Assembly: GCA_029204225.1 (NCBI GenBank)
Contig: CM055093.1
Coordinates: 5,607,205-5,671,204 of the forward strand
DNA: 64,000 bases
Direction: 5' to 3'
Source: Diphasiastrum complanatum
Lineage: Eukaryota; Streptophyta; Lycopodiopsida; Lycopodiales; Lycopodiaceae
Every line of letters begins with the position of its first letter. Position 1 is the first letter of the stretch. Shown here in pieces: positions 1-11,559 of the stretch. The translations under genes were made by a program, and so were the position numbers. Under the pieces are notes generated by a model that searched no databases, was not told where the DNA came from, and saw only the letters and a list, made by a program, of their open reading frames with translations.

Positions 1-177
1 TTTCACAGGACGATGAGTGACTATACTACTGTTGTTGTGGTTGTGATGCTGCTGGCTGTTCTGCCTTTGTCTTCTTACCCTTGAAGCCTTTCTTCTTCTT
101 GGATTGCTGCTTGTTTAAATAGAGTGCCATGGATTTGGTACTCTAGATGTGGACAAGCTTTTCCTCCTAACTTCTTC

Positions 178-723
178 CTACAACAAACTTGCTATCAATT
201 TTTGGAGAGACAACGCAGGGGTATTGCTCAGAAGCAACACTAAATTATCGTAGGAGGATGGAAGACTGGCAAGAAGAGACATGGTAGAGTCTTCTTCTGA
301 TATAGGGGAACCTATTGCAGCCAGTTGGTTCAGCAATTGTTTGAACTCGTTCAAATGGTCACTCACTGAGGTGCTTTCACTCATTTTGAGTGTTAGTACC
401 TTCTTCCTCAAGAAGAGACGAGTCGAGACATCTGAGGTCTCGTAGATGCTAGTGAGTGTGTCCCATACTTTTTTGGAAGTAGTGCAGTTGGACACATGAG
501 CAATTTGAGTGTCTTTAAGGTTTAGAGATACATTGGCAAGAGCCTTGCCATCCTTGGCTTCCCAAGTTGGGAGCTGTTCGAGTTCTGCCGGTCTGGCTAT
601 AGAACCATTGACGTGTCCCCATAACTCCTTTTCAATCAGGATCATCCTCATTTTGAACTTCCACATGTGGAAGTCATCTCCGTTGAATTTATTGATCAAG
701 CGGATCTCTGAGGTGCCTTCCAT
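178..723 (-). pseudogene. Ty1/copia Gag (UBN2 type), broken by TAG
   Basis: This 181-residue frame matches the N-terminal Gag of plant Copia elements. It starts with MEGTSEIRLINKFNGDDFHMW, truncated here in mention to its opening residues, and contains the family feature VWDTLTSIYE followed by the L-rich helix region ending LIASLL. Gag forms the virus-like particle that packages element RNA in the cytoplasm. The frame ends at a TAG (178-180) where related Gags continue with a Gln-Glu-Glu type sequence, so a CAG to TAG change is the simplest explanation. Lysine-rich Gag continues toward position 1. A primer binding site and LTR lie just upstream on the same strand, so this is the 5' end of a minus-strand element whose rest lies outside the window. 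Confidence 0.85.
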
Positions 724-800
724 AGTGATCGAAATTATACATAAACAATTTAGAATAGCTTTTGAAAAAAGATTCTAGAATCTAGTAATCCACTGAACAG

Positions 801-813
801 TGCTCTGATACCA
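801..813 (-). promoter_or_regulatory. Primer binding site, initiator Met-tRNA type
   Basis: On the minus strand this reads TGGTATCAGAGCA, the classic Copia primer site for reverse transcription primed by initiator methionine tRNA. It lies between the LTR end (818) and the Gag start (723), as expected. Confidence 0.85.
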
Positions 814-817
814 ATTT

Positions 818-1174
818 TGTTGGTGTATGATGGTCGTTTGCTTGGTCTATGATTGATTGCGACAACAACGGAGCAGTGACGGAAGCAGAACACGAGAGGC
901 GATTACGATGTAAACGATGTCTCTACCAATAGTAAGAAAATAATGAAGGCTATGAACACAGTAATAACTGCGATTTCAGGAACGTGGATTGACTAGGGAA
1001 CAGAATCAAAAGCTTGTTATCCTTTTTGGTTATCAGATTAGGAGTCTGAGACTGCCGTAACAGTAGGATTGTGAAGCATTAGGCGTCTTGGACAGCCATG
1101 AGATCCTCTGTCTCTGATAATTGTGTTTGTGTGCAAGAGAGAGAACCAGCAAAGAATGCAGTACAACTTCAACA
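818..1174 (-). repeat. 5' LTR of the Copia element at 1-817 (probable)
   Basis: The block begins TGTTG and ends CAACA on the plus strand, 4 bases beyond the primer site, giving a 357-bp LTR on the minus strand. The inner edge is firm. The outer edge is less sure, because the neighbouring Copia copy only resumes recognisable coding at about 1305. No second LTR is in the window, so a target duplication cannot be tested. Confidence 0.55.
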
Positions 1175-1299
1175 TCAAAATGATGCTCACCAATCTAGCT
1201 AGTTTTACCATATCTTGATAATTTGCACACATCCACATGAAATTGCTCAAACATGAGATAGAACAAGTAAAGTAGACTTGAAAAACACTTCTTTGCTGC

Positions 1300-2160
1300 T
1301 CCTTGAACTTGGTAGATATGTACTCTCCACCATTGTCACTCCTTAAGCACTTGATCCTTGTGGAAATTTGGTTTTCCCTTGCATTCTTGAACTTAACAAA
1401 GACATCATACACTTCATCTTTGCTCTTCAGTAGATAGATCCAACAAAATCTACTAAAATCATTAATTAAAGTTACATATATCTTAGCTCCACTATTGCTA
1501 ATTGTAGTAATTCCATGAATATCCGAATGTACAACTTGAAAAGGCTTTGTAGATCTAGCATAAGGTAGTCTATGTGAATTTGACAAAGCACAAGACTCAC
1601 AAACATGATTGATGCTACTTAAGGATTTTGGAAGACCAATCACAACTTGATTCCTAGCCATTACCTCCAATGACTTGAAGTTGAGGTGCCCCATCCTTTT
1701 ATGCCAAACCTATTGAATAGGTATTTGCTCACTTGTCCCAAATCCAAATTGGTTAGCAATAACACAAGCATCTAGTTTGAACAACTTCCCTTGTCTTTTA
1801 CCTTTTGCAATCAAGATATCCTTCCTTTTGATCATGCAAGCATCTCCATTAAACTCAAATTTGAAACCTTTACTTAGCAATTGACTCACACTAAGTAAAT
1901 TCTTGGTAATGGAAGGTATGAACTAAACATCCTTCAAATAAACATTCCTATTTGTAGAGAGAGAAATAGGAATTGTGCCAATCCCTTTGATTGTACACTC
2001 ACCATCATTGGCCATGTAGATCACCTTCTTGTCATCTTCCTATGCCAACAAAGAAGTGAAGTACTCTTTGTGAAATCATGTGTGACCTTGCACCACTATC
2101 AATCCACCATGGATCTAGATCTCCATCATTAACAAGCATACATGAAGACATCACAAAAGC
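1300..2160 (-). pseudogene. Copia A1: protease and integrase remnant
   Basis: On the minus strand, 2032-2253 carries the aspartic protease signature DPWWIDSGA. Lower coordinates carry the pre-integrase zinc region (an HLNFKS histidine segment and CESCAL cysteines) and the integrase core with a DIHG aspartate and the LRSDNGGEY second aspartate. Homology stops abruptly at about 1305, before the catalytic glutamate, so integrase is truncated and RT and RNase H are missing. Frame breaks separate protease from integrase. The best relatives in the window are copies A2 (19.2-22.1 kb) and A3 (63-64 kb), which are the same family. Confidence 0.85.
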
Positions 2161-3009
2161 ATCATCATTTGAGTTTTGAACATACAAACCATCTTTATCA
2201 TGAGTAAGACTACCTTGCTTGTCTCCTTGATCTCTCTTCTTCTTGTAGCACACACTTGCAAAGTGTCTTTGATGCCAAAATAGAAATAATTTAGCTTTGA
2301 ACTATCTTTCCTTTTGCCATTTGAAGAAGCCTCCCATTGATCTTGCCCTTTAGACCATCTACTTTTACTTTTGCCCTTGAATTTACCCTTGATGAACATA
2401 GGCTCATCTCCAACTTAAGGTGTTGATGAGGATCCACCTCTTGCTTGAAGTCTATATTCTTCATTGATCAAGATCTCTTGAAAATCAATCAAAGTTGGCA
2501 AAGTTCTTTGAAAGGCAAGACTTTGTACAATGTTAGCACGAGCATCGAACAAACCATTAAGAATAACTTGAACAAGATCTCCTTCCTTAATGCTCTCATC
2601 AATGCAAGATAACTCATCATTCAAAGCCTTCACTCTCAAAACAAAAATATTTGGACTTTCTTCATTCTTTTGAAAAATTTGAAAGATTTTCCTTCTTAGA
2701 GTCAACACTCTAGAAGTGGACTTGGATTCATAAAGCTTCTTTAATGATTCCCAAACATCCTCTAATGAAGTACTCTTAACAACTTCTTTGAGAAGTTCAT
2801 TAACATTCATCTTTATCATGTGTAGAGCTAGCTCTCTTGTCATACCTCAATTGTTCTTGTTGTGTTTTTGGCCTCTCCTCTAAACCTACAACAATATCCA
2901 AAACATCATTCATCTCAAGAAGTGATTTCATCCTCACTTTCCACAATGAATACTTGCTTGAGGTAAGCCTATCATTGCCTTTCAACATGTATCCACTTGA
3001 TGTAGCCAT
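2161..3009 (-). pseudogene. Copia A1: Gag with damaged zinc knuckle
   Basis: Minus-strand frames 2800-3009, 2415-2843 and 2151-2399 together cover a Copia Gag: an N-terminal LTSSKYSLWKVRMKSLLEMN segment, the helical UBN2 region, and a lysine-rich linker before the knuckle. Two frame changes break it. In the knuckle the first cysteine is replaced (NYFYFG where copy A2 has CFYCG), so zinc binding would be lost. The start codon at 3009 lies about 580 bp from the primer site, similar to copy A2. Confidence 0.85.
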
Positions 3010-3589
3010 GTTGCAATGAGTTGATCCTTCTCTTTCAACCTATTCCAATGCACAAAGCACTTTTTTGAAATGCAAATTTTTTTTTCAAAAAGAAATCACA
3101 AAGATATGGAACCTCTCAATTTTCTTCTAGCACTTATATCTAGCAAATCAACACATAGAATGTATAAATCTTGACCAACCTATTATCTATCCTCAATCTA
3201 ATGACTCTTGCCACTTCCTAAGATTAAAACACACTCTAATGAAGTTCAGTAACTTCACAAAATAGAGATCCAATCAATATTAACAAAATCACAAAAAATT
3301 GAAAATTTGAAATTCTACATGCAATTGCCTAAAACTTGATATAGAATCTTATAGCCTCAAGTGAGACCTTCCTAATGCATCCAACGTTGGCTATTTATAG
3401 TAAGTCTGGTGTGAAATTGGAATTCCTCAAGTTCAATAACCTAAAATGAATTTTGATCTACAAAAGATCCAATCTACATATGCAAGAAACTCGATTTTTG
3501 GGTAGAAGTCAATCTAGCATGCTCTAGAATTGATATCTCCTCCAAATTCTTGATAGATGTGCTTGATCCTTTTATAACCTGCAACACAA

Positions 3590-3601
3590 GCTCTGATACC
3601 A
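3590..3601 (-). promoter_or_regulatory. Primer binding site of Copia A1
   Basis: The minus strand reads TGGTATCAGAGC, directly next to the LTR edge at 3602. The same arrangement is seen in copy A2 at 22643-22654. Confidence 0.85.
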
Positions 3602-3955
3602 TGTGAAGAATTTGGGATCAATTAAGATCCAAGTCCATAACTTGATCTTTGGTTAGAAATAGGTCAAGTCTACCTCAATATCTACTCAATGAAAGAGATG
3701 CAAACTCAATAAGAAGCTAATCAAATATCAAACATAAGATATTAAGAAGTTTATGTTTGTACAAGCCCACACACACTCAGCAAACCAACACTAATGATAA
3801 AGCATCAAATACATGAGCAAGGTCTGCCCATAAGTGGTATTTTGTCGTAGAAAAAAATAGTAAGCTACTATATTACACACATGTGGATTTGAAAATGACA
3901 TAAAATAAGCATTTTACACACAAGATTGCAAGATATCACCAATATAGTGCTTACC
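3602..3955 (-). repeat. Truncated 5' LTR of Copia A1
   Basis: The block begins TGTGAAGAATTTGGG and aligns by eye with the start of the 649-bp LTR of copy A2 (22655-23303), sharing for instance the GTGGAT and GATTGCAAG stretches. Similarity ends near 3955, where gypsy-like sequence starts, so about half of the LTR is missing. Confidence 0.65.
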
Positions 3956-4039
3956 CCAACTACCGCCTAGATTGGCATTGCCACCTATCTTTCCGAAAAC
4001 CCAAGGATTAGTAGTGCAGAACCCACCCGCAACCAGCTG

Positions 4040-5230
4040 CTTAACAGCTGAATATGGTCAAAGTAACCGAAGAACCCTACAATCCTGAGGAAAAGGCATT
4101 GGACTCAGTCCTAGTACATTTCATAGATAGAGCGAATGGTGAGTTGATACCAATCTACGCGAACCAAATTTGTGGTATGGGATTCAGAGCTCCCATAAAA
4201 TGTTATGGATGTGGAGAGAACCATAGGATTGTCGAGTGCCCTAACAAGCCACAAGGCAATTTTGGACCAGTTTGTAGAGATTGTGGGTACGGACACCCAT
4301 ACCTGATGTGTCCAATGAGGAAAGAGAAACAAGGAGAGGTTTCCACCCCACTGCATTTAACGAGTGTGGTAGGAAAACCCAAGAAATCCACGATGTCTGC
4401 ATTCATCCAGTCTAGAGCGTAGAAAAAATTAGAGAAAGAACCAACTAGATCCGCCACTACAGGACTTGTTAGGGAATCATCATTTATGTAGGTGAATATC
4501 CAAACTCCACAGTTGAACAAGGGAACTTTAAACGCATGAAGGAGTGGGTTAAAGAAGCCCAAGTCTTAGATCAAGCTAGAGAGACAGCCCGAGAGCAAGA
4601 CAAACATCATCCAGAGGGAAACAATCAATAAAAATGAGTATTCTGGTATGGAGATCTCTTTCCATAGCAAGGAGTTGTAAAAGGACCATACTATCATTTT
4701 AGTTAATCTATTGAGAGGAGATGTCCAAATACCGCTAGGCACCCTACTCAAAAAGCATCCAACCCTCTGGGAAGGATTGAAAACATACATAGATGGACCA
4801 AGCAGCGATAGAATAGAGACACACCCTACCAATCTGGTGCTAGATGAAAAAGTCGAAAGATCGCAACTGGTCCACCATGTAGGAGTAGGATGGTAAAAGG
4901 ATGTCAAACATGTAACGATCCCAATCACGCATTTTATAAGGCTAAAACTGTTGAGTGGAAGGCCAAGAGTGACAAATGAGAAATCAGGATCGAGTTGATA
5001 ACCACCCAGGAAATGCATAAAAAAATCTAAAAAGATGCCATAGAAGAACCCAAGCCTCTACATGACCCCCCAATACTTCAAGGACTATGAGATGGACGAA
5101 GTGGTAGTCGTCATGCCCAGAGCCAAGAGAGAACCGGTAGAAGACACCTCCCAAGGGGCCAACGTTTATGAAGGCCCTGCCCATTCGAAGATCTAGTGGA
5201 AGAGGAAGAAGACAATCACATAATTATTAG
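4040..5230 (+). pseudogene. Ty3/gypsy-like Gag C-terminus with two zinc knuckles
   Basis: The open frame 4054-4422 contains two zinc knuckles of the CX2CX3HX4C form, CYGCGENHRIVEC and CRDCGYGHPYLMC, a spacing one residue shorter than the usual retroviral knuckle. Basic and acidic segments continue in interrupted frames to about 5230. Knuckle pairs like this bind RNA in Gag proteins. No protease signature was found downstream. It may belong with the RT scrap at 6160-6450. Assignment to gypsy rather than another Gag rests on context and is moderate. Confidence 0.5.
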
Positions 5231-6159
5231 AAGAGTTCTAAATCCAAAAAGATTCTGTTTAAAGATTTTTTTTTATATTTTTTGTCTCAAATTTTGCTTA
5301 CACATGGACCAATCAAAACACTCAAATTTGAAATCTATGTAATGTAGCTCATTGAAATTGAAAAAAAAGTTTTTTTAATAATGTTAGAATTTGCCGTCAG
5401 GGGCAGCCCGCAAGCATGAGATGTTATTCATAGTATAATATGCAATTTATCATTGAAAATAGTATAACTATTTAAGCATAGTTTCGATTGAGACAAAAAT
5501 TATATAGTTGGAAAGTGCTTGTCAAGAGCTTTTCAATGGTATCCTACATGACCTACTAGCTGCATTTTAGCTATTTTCTTGCATTTTAGAGTAGTTTAGG
5601 TAGATTTTTGGGAGTTTAGAGTTGGTTTTCTATATTTTTTTTGTGTTTGGACTGTTCACAGGTAGTGGAGGAGGTGTGAGAGGGTAGAGGAGGCCCTGAA
5701 CAGCCTCTAAGGGCTTGAGACCCAAACCAACCAACCAAAAAACCCAAAAAAAAACACACCAATTTGCATTTTGGAGGGAAAAAGAGCTTAAAATCTCATC
5801 AGATTTTTATATCTCCAGAATCAGTGGGAATTAACCCTTGCATGACTGGAAGCAGCTCCAGGGTACTGTCCCAGACCTGCATAGAAGCCTGCGAGAGTTA
5901 GATCCAAGTAGATTGTAAAAATCAGAGAAAAATCATCAAATCACCCTTGAAAAAATCCAAAAAAATTCAAATCTTCATAAGAACTCTCGCAGAGCCCTCT
6001 GAAGTTCCATCTCAGTGAGACCAAGACACATAGAAGCTTGCTAGATTTAGTTTGATATCTAAGTGTCTGTGCGAGAGTTTCCAATGAAAAAAAGACGGGA
6101 AAGTACCAGTGAACCCTTCGAACACACGGAATCGGTATCGCCGATAGTTATAGTATAGA
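5231..6159. other. No gene seen; AT-rich, then repeat-motif region
   Basis: No coding signal or RNA gene was recognised. From about 5880 the sequence carries the first copies of a motif around ACTCTCGCAGAG that recurs to about 7240. Confidence 0.5.
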
Positions 6160-7260
6160 AGAAGAATGGCAAAATGCGGATCTGTGTGAATCTGAATGCG
6201 CTAAATGCAATCACCAAAAAGGACCATTTTCCTTTCCCATTTACGAAAAGTGTCCTCGACAAGGTAGCTGGCATCGAAGCCTACAATTTTTTTGGACGGC
6301 TTCAGCGGCTACAACCAAGTGAAAATAGCCCCCTAGGACCAGCACAAGACAACATTTGCCACGAAATGGGGAACCTATGCCTATAAAGTGATGCCTTTCA
6401 GACTTTGCAATGCCCCAAGCATCAAGGAAATTCTTAATCATGGAGCTGTGAACTTAGAAAAGCTAGATGGGATGCCATTCGACACACAAGTACTGGCCAC
6501 CACAGTGAGACAGATCCAGATTGGGGGTGGCACATTACAAAAAGCTAATCTGCTCAACCATCACCGCTAGATCTAAGGAGATCAAGCCAAATCAAACTAG
6601 ATCCATCAAGATTCAGCCAAATCTGGCAAGATCGGAGAAATCCATTAGAATCCAAGGAGGATCCAAATCCAGATAGGATAAAAAAGGAAGCAGATCATCA
6701 GATTGACTGATGGATCTACTACCAAGATTCCATCAAAACTTTTAGAGAACTACCAACAGTCAGATCAAGCCTGGAAGAAGCTGATTACTAGTTTACAAAA
6801 GTTAAAAATCAGAAAATCTTGAGATCTCATCAAAAAACACTCTGAAAGAGCACTTTTTTCATGATTTTTTGAGATCCCCTGGGAGATAGCTCTTGAAAAT
6901 TGGACAGTCACCAGATCTGACGTATATGCATCCATGAAAATCTCCGCGAGAGTTCCTGATGGAAGAATCATCATGTTTTAGTGTATGCGAGAGTTTCAAG
7001 AAGCTGAATTTTTAGAACCCTCGTAGAGCATCAAGATCATCTTACCAACCCTCGCAAGGTGCCAAAATGAAATCAGAACAGTGAAATTAGCCTGCCTACA
7101 TGGTCTGATCCTGAAAATCCAATCACATGAACAAGTTGTGCGAGAGATCACTTTCTGTGAGAGTTGAACCCTCACGGACAGCTTGAACCCTCGCAGAACC
7201 TTCGCGTAGCAGTCAAATCACCTTCTGAACTCTCGCAGACTTCCCTAAGGTCTTAGAATT
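5880..7260. repeat. Dispersed short motif (CTCTCGCAGA) in both orientations
   Basis: At least ten variants of GAACTCTCGCAGA or its reverse complement occur here (for example near 5890, 5984, 6070, 6948, 6986, 7052, 7140, 7190 and 7228), interrupted by the RT fragment. The block ends just before the TATA-like box and Gag-like frame at 7.34-7.59 kb. It may be an LTR or leader with repeated protein-binding sites. Confidence 0.45.
6160..6450 (+). pseudogene. Ty3/gypsy reverse transcriptase fragment
   Basis: The translation shows the N-terminal palm and fingers of a gypsy RT: MRICVNLNALNAITKKD, then a PFPFT..LDKVAG segment, then in a second frame a FSGYNQVKIAP segment and an MPF.LCNAP segment. 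These are signature stretches of plant Ty3/gypsy RT. A frame change lies near 6290. The YVDD catalytic box and everything beyond are missing, so the fragment is dead. Confidence 0.85.
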
Positions 7261-7340
7261 TTGTGAAGAAGGTGCCTGCCAAAATTTGGGTGGAGTTGAA
7301 CAAGGAAAAGTGGATTTCACCTAATACGCACTCTAAATTC

Positions 7341-7351
7341 CGCTATATAAG
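7341..7351 (+). promoter_or_regulatory. TATA-like box before the long Gag-like frame
   Basis: GCTATATAAGG lies about 245 bases upstream of the ATG at 7589, a plausible core promoter distance with an untranslated leader. This is inference from position and sequence only. Confidence 0.4.
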
Positions 7352-7588
7352 GGATTTCACCTTTGCTAGCGAAGCTCTACCGAAATTTACTCTGAAATTA
7401 CCAAGTTCTTCGTTTGCAACCAAACTTCCTACCAGTTGTCATATGATATTACTGAACACCGATCTGCGCTCTGAACTACACTCCTTATCATCCAACACTC
7501 GTTATTCACAATTTTATGTTGTTTTCACACCCTTTTCCATTTTCCACCATTTTTTCTATTTTTTCGACCACTAATCATCACTACTAAT

Positions 7589-10500
7589 ATGGCTTCCTCA
7601 TCCTCTGAAGACTCTGGCGCCAAATAGGTGATCCAGCGTGACATCCCCGAGGCCACACAGATTTGGCCTCTACCCTCTGACACTCTGATCCAACCATGGC
7701 TGCAGACAGCTGGTCCACTTCTAGAGGCAATGGGGTTTTACCCGACGCTCTTCCATTTTGAGATTAACATGGGCCTCGCCCTCCACGCTTACGCCACCTA
7801 GGATGAGGACAAGGCTCGTTTCCACTTCCTGTACCAAGGTATTACGTACAAGGTCAGGATTAACGCTGACTCAATGGTCACCATTGGCATTATGTCCGGT
7901 GATCATCAACCCATCTCCCATCGCCACGCCAAAGCTCTGATCAAACCGTTCGTCACCCAAACCACACCAAAAATCCCCATCCAGACTAACAATGGTTACC
8001 TGATAGAAGCTATCACGGAACCCGTCATTCAGACGGCTGCGCATCTGTTGAATAACTTTCTGGTTATTTCAACATTTTGCAAGGACAAAATCCAGTCTAT
8101 GCTGCTGAGTCAGATAGTGGAATCCTTTCTGGAATTCTCTAACCCCTCCGTTGTGCCATACGACTGGCATAGCTTCCTTATTCGAGAACTAACCAACTCC
8201 ATCAAACCTAACAACCGTGAGCGAATCGCAGCAGGCCCCCTGTTGTGTAATTTTGCCTGCGCACTTCTCGAGGCGAAAGTGCGCAGTTTTCAACGCTCAT
8301 CCCTTTTGTCTACCCTCGTGCCATATACTAACCTTTATCTGCCATCTCAAGCATCCACCTCCTCCCAACCAACAATTATTAACACAACGGCCAGCGAACG
8401 AATGTGTGGCACTACCTCTACATCCACATCTCCACCTACTACCCGAAGACGCACCTCCACTACCACATTAACCACTCCATCAACAACCGTCACTTCTTCT
8501 TCCGTGCAAATCCCCACTCCGATTTTTGTTGTCGCTACCTCTCTTCTTGTTTCATCCACATCTGTTTCTGTCTCCATCCCCGTTTCTTCTGCTGATACCA
8601 CTCCTACTTCTCTTCCAGTGTCCACTACTCCATCCATCACCATCGCATCTTCCATCACTCATGCCTCCACCATTGCTTCCATTCCATTCAATCCTTCTGA
8701 TTCACAACTGTCCCCCAACACTCTGGCATGGATGCAAGTTATCAATTTTTCAACCCCACGCCAGACACTTTCTGCTCCATCCTCACCTTCTTCCATACTC
8801 TACACCACCCTCCAATTTCCCTCTGTTCCTCCCATTCTCTCGTTCGAACAAACCGTCCTCACCCCTGTTTCCACAGTTATTTCAAAAACCCCACTTGCTT
8901 CGCCAACAAAGGTTGTCAAGGGCAACCAACCATTGTTTGATGACGCATTTGTCCAAACAATGTTTGTACCATCGCCAGATCGGACTGATCCTATCGCCCA
9001 GATGGCATCAGGTCCAATGAGAACCTGATAGAAGATAATGACGACTGGATTTCACCAATTGTCGGGGGCGATACAACACAAGCCCCTTCCAGTGCCAGTG
9101 TACCGGCTGCTCCCACGGACCTAACGACGGCGTACCAAACTCTGGGAAAATACATCCTGGATGCGGTAGCGGCCAAAGCTATTCTGGAAAGCAGGGTACT
9201 ACACTTGGCGACAAATAATACACAGCTGCGAGCAGACCTCACCAAGCTGCAGCAAGAGCTGATTTTGGCTCAGCAACACGAACAAGCAGGGCACTAGGAG
9301 ATTGCCAAGCTGTAGTAGAAGGAGGCGCGCCTCAACAAATATATCCAAAGCCTCTCCAATGCGCTGATTGAGGCCTCCACGAAGGTGCGGGAGCTTCAAG
9401 CTGAAGCGTCCCAACAGCTTGCCCCCATCCAGGCGCAACTTACCCTTTTGGAAGCAAAGAATAAGCGCCTGAGGACAGAGGTCAAAGCCCTACAAGACGA
9501 AAAGCTCGTCTAGTTAGCTCAACCTGCACCAGACTCAAGGCCTCTCAATCAGAGATGAATCTTCTACAGTGTCAGGTGCAGGTTTATAGCCAAACCTTAA
9601 ACAGCTACCAAGCAGAGTTCAACAAGTATCGGGCAAGCGCAACACATGAGCTCGCCCAGGCCAAGCAAGCCCTCAAGGCGTTCCAAAAATTCATGGACGC
9701 AAAGGCCCAGCCCACCCCGTGGTAATTCCACCACCCCCTAATTTTGACGCTGCGCAGGCTAGTACCAACCAAGGTCAAAGCCAGCAGGCAGCAGGGGGAT
9801 CTCAACCAGATCAAGGGTCCAAAGGCCAAGACCAAGGGCAGATGGGCGTGGCTGCTGAGACGCGAGACCAGGACCAAGATGCAACACCAGCCAAAGCCAA
9901 ACAACACCATCCAGAGGTTCGCGTACGATGTCTGCCAGCCGGGCCTTCTGAAGACCGAAGTCCGTGGAGGAGAAAATCAATGAATTTTTATCAAAGTATC
10001 CCCATGAGTCATCAAGAGACGGCTGACAGATATCGGTTTCTACTCAGACAATCAAGGGCAAAGAACTGCAAGTGTTACCCGCCCTCCAACCACAACCAGA
10101 GTGACGTCAGCAGTTATTCGAAAGAGACCCTGCGGCCATCAGGGCCTACGTGACAAGTCCACAAGAATTACGGGTGAACATGCACTTTTTGCCATGTACA
10201 CGAAGATCCAAATGGGCGAAATGCGGCACCCCTATGGACAAGATCACACTTCACAATTTTAATTGGCCAATCATACCATCACAATATGGGTGGACAACGG
10301 ATGTAGACGCCAGAAGGGCTCTCACCACGTTCGAAAACCAGTATATCAATTGCCCTGATCCCACAGTCCACGCGGCAGCCACTTACGCCCGGGACTTAGA
10401 AAACCTTGATGGGGATCGAAACTAAATGGGATGATTTTCTTCCCACAATATTCTTTGATCCTAATAAGGCGCTAGCTTCCGACAAAGTCGAAGATCAACT

Positions 10501-10785
10501 GCCAGTTGCTCGCATATATTACCGAGCTACATTCCTTGGAGAACCTTGGACACACCGATTCCAAGCCTGGATCGATCAAGAATGGCTAACAGGAGTCCAC
10601 AAGTCCTTCCACACGCCCAAGGACTCGAAGAAACTGGACCGTCTCAACTTCATGGAAGACGTTACAGGTTACCTGATCCACCAGAGGTGGGCAAAGAGGA
10701 CGCTATACTAAACTGGCAGAGTGTCGAGGGACAGGCACTACTTCAGGCCATGGGTCCTGTTGGGGGTATTCCCAACAAAGTGTAA
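7589..10785 (+). pseudogene. Unrecognised Gag-like long protein, decayed
   Basis: I do not recognise this family. Following the frame through its breaks gives about 1,060 codons from ATG 7589. There is a helical N-terminal domain (about residues 1-250), a Ser/Thr/Pro-rich stretch (about 260-440, in the intact frame 7874-9028), a heptad-like coiled coil rich in Leu/Gln/Glu/Lys (about 9090-9700), a Gln/Gly-rich linker, and a Trp/Tyr-rich C-terminal domain (10050-10760, including IPSQYGW and HRFQAWIDQEWL). Frame changes lie near 9000, 9515, 9717, 9900, 9975, 10410 and 10700. In-frame TAGs lie at 7625, 7799, 9295, 9313, 9316 and 9511, and TGAs at 10024 and 10102. The plan resembles ORF1/Gag of large plant gypsy elements, but no knuckle, protease or RT follows in frame. 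A single gene with introns is an alternative. Confidence 0.55.
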
Positions 10786-11545
10786 ATAAATAAAATCATC
10801 CAATAAAATGTGTTGCGAGGGCATGGCATCCTGCGTGTATAAGCCCATGGCCCAATGAGCACGCAAATAAAGTTGTAAATAAAATAAACATGACTTGGGC
10901 CTTGGAATTAAAATAAAACTAGAGGTCCAATGTCATTTTCAAACTTAGAGATCACTTTTTAGAGTTGGGTTCAAATTGGGACTCACATGAATCTTGTGAT
11001 TTCTAATGTACTTTTTGTGGACCCTTGGATCAAGTTGGGTCCAAGATGAATAAATAGGATCATTGTGAATATTAGCCAATAGGATTGAGGGGCAAGGGCC
11101 TTCCCCATTTTATAAAAAGGCACCATTTGTACACTATTTTGCATGCTTAATGAGAAGGAGGAAACTCTACCATTTTTGGAAGAGAAGCATCCTCATTTGC
11201 TATTCACTACTTGCTAATGCTCTTGATTGTGTTTTCCATTGCTTTCTATTTTCATGTTTATTGTTTGCCATAGTGAATGCTTTTTCATTAGCAAGCATAA
11301 GGAGCATTTGAGCTAACCTCCACCCTCACTCTCTATCTCTCTCTCTTTCTCTCTTCTCTTCTAAACCTCTTCTTTTCTATCCCTTCTCTTCACCCAAATC
11401 ATGATGAATGTTAGTGTAGAGGAGTAGAGTTAAAGGATAGTAGTGTTAGTGGTGAGTAGAGTTAAGGGAGAAAGTAGGAAACTAACTAAAAGTAGCATCT
11501 ATGCATAGTTAGGTACCCATCCAGTGATCTAACCCTTGTTGACAG
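10758..11545 (+). repeat. LTR-like block with TATA box (tentative)
   Basis: It starts with a terminal palindrome, TGTTGGGGGTATTCCCAACA, carries several AATAAA signals (10785-10890), and has a TATA box (TTTTATAAAAAGG, about 11106) followed by a C/T-rich leader with CT runs near 11330. These are LTR features. It overlaps the end of the long Gag-like frame, so it may be a solo LTR inserted there. No target duplication was found. A similar layout recurs at 25552-26360. The 3' edge is a guess. Confidence 0.4.
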
Positions 11546-11559
11546 GTGGGAGGGCTATA

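Noticed and set aside
8347-8658. Minus-strand frame opposite the Ser/Thr-rich stretch
   Set aside because: Mirror of a low-complexity coding strand; the Val/Glu-rich product is an artefact.
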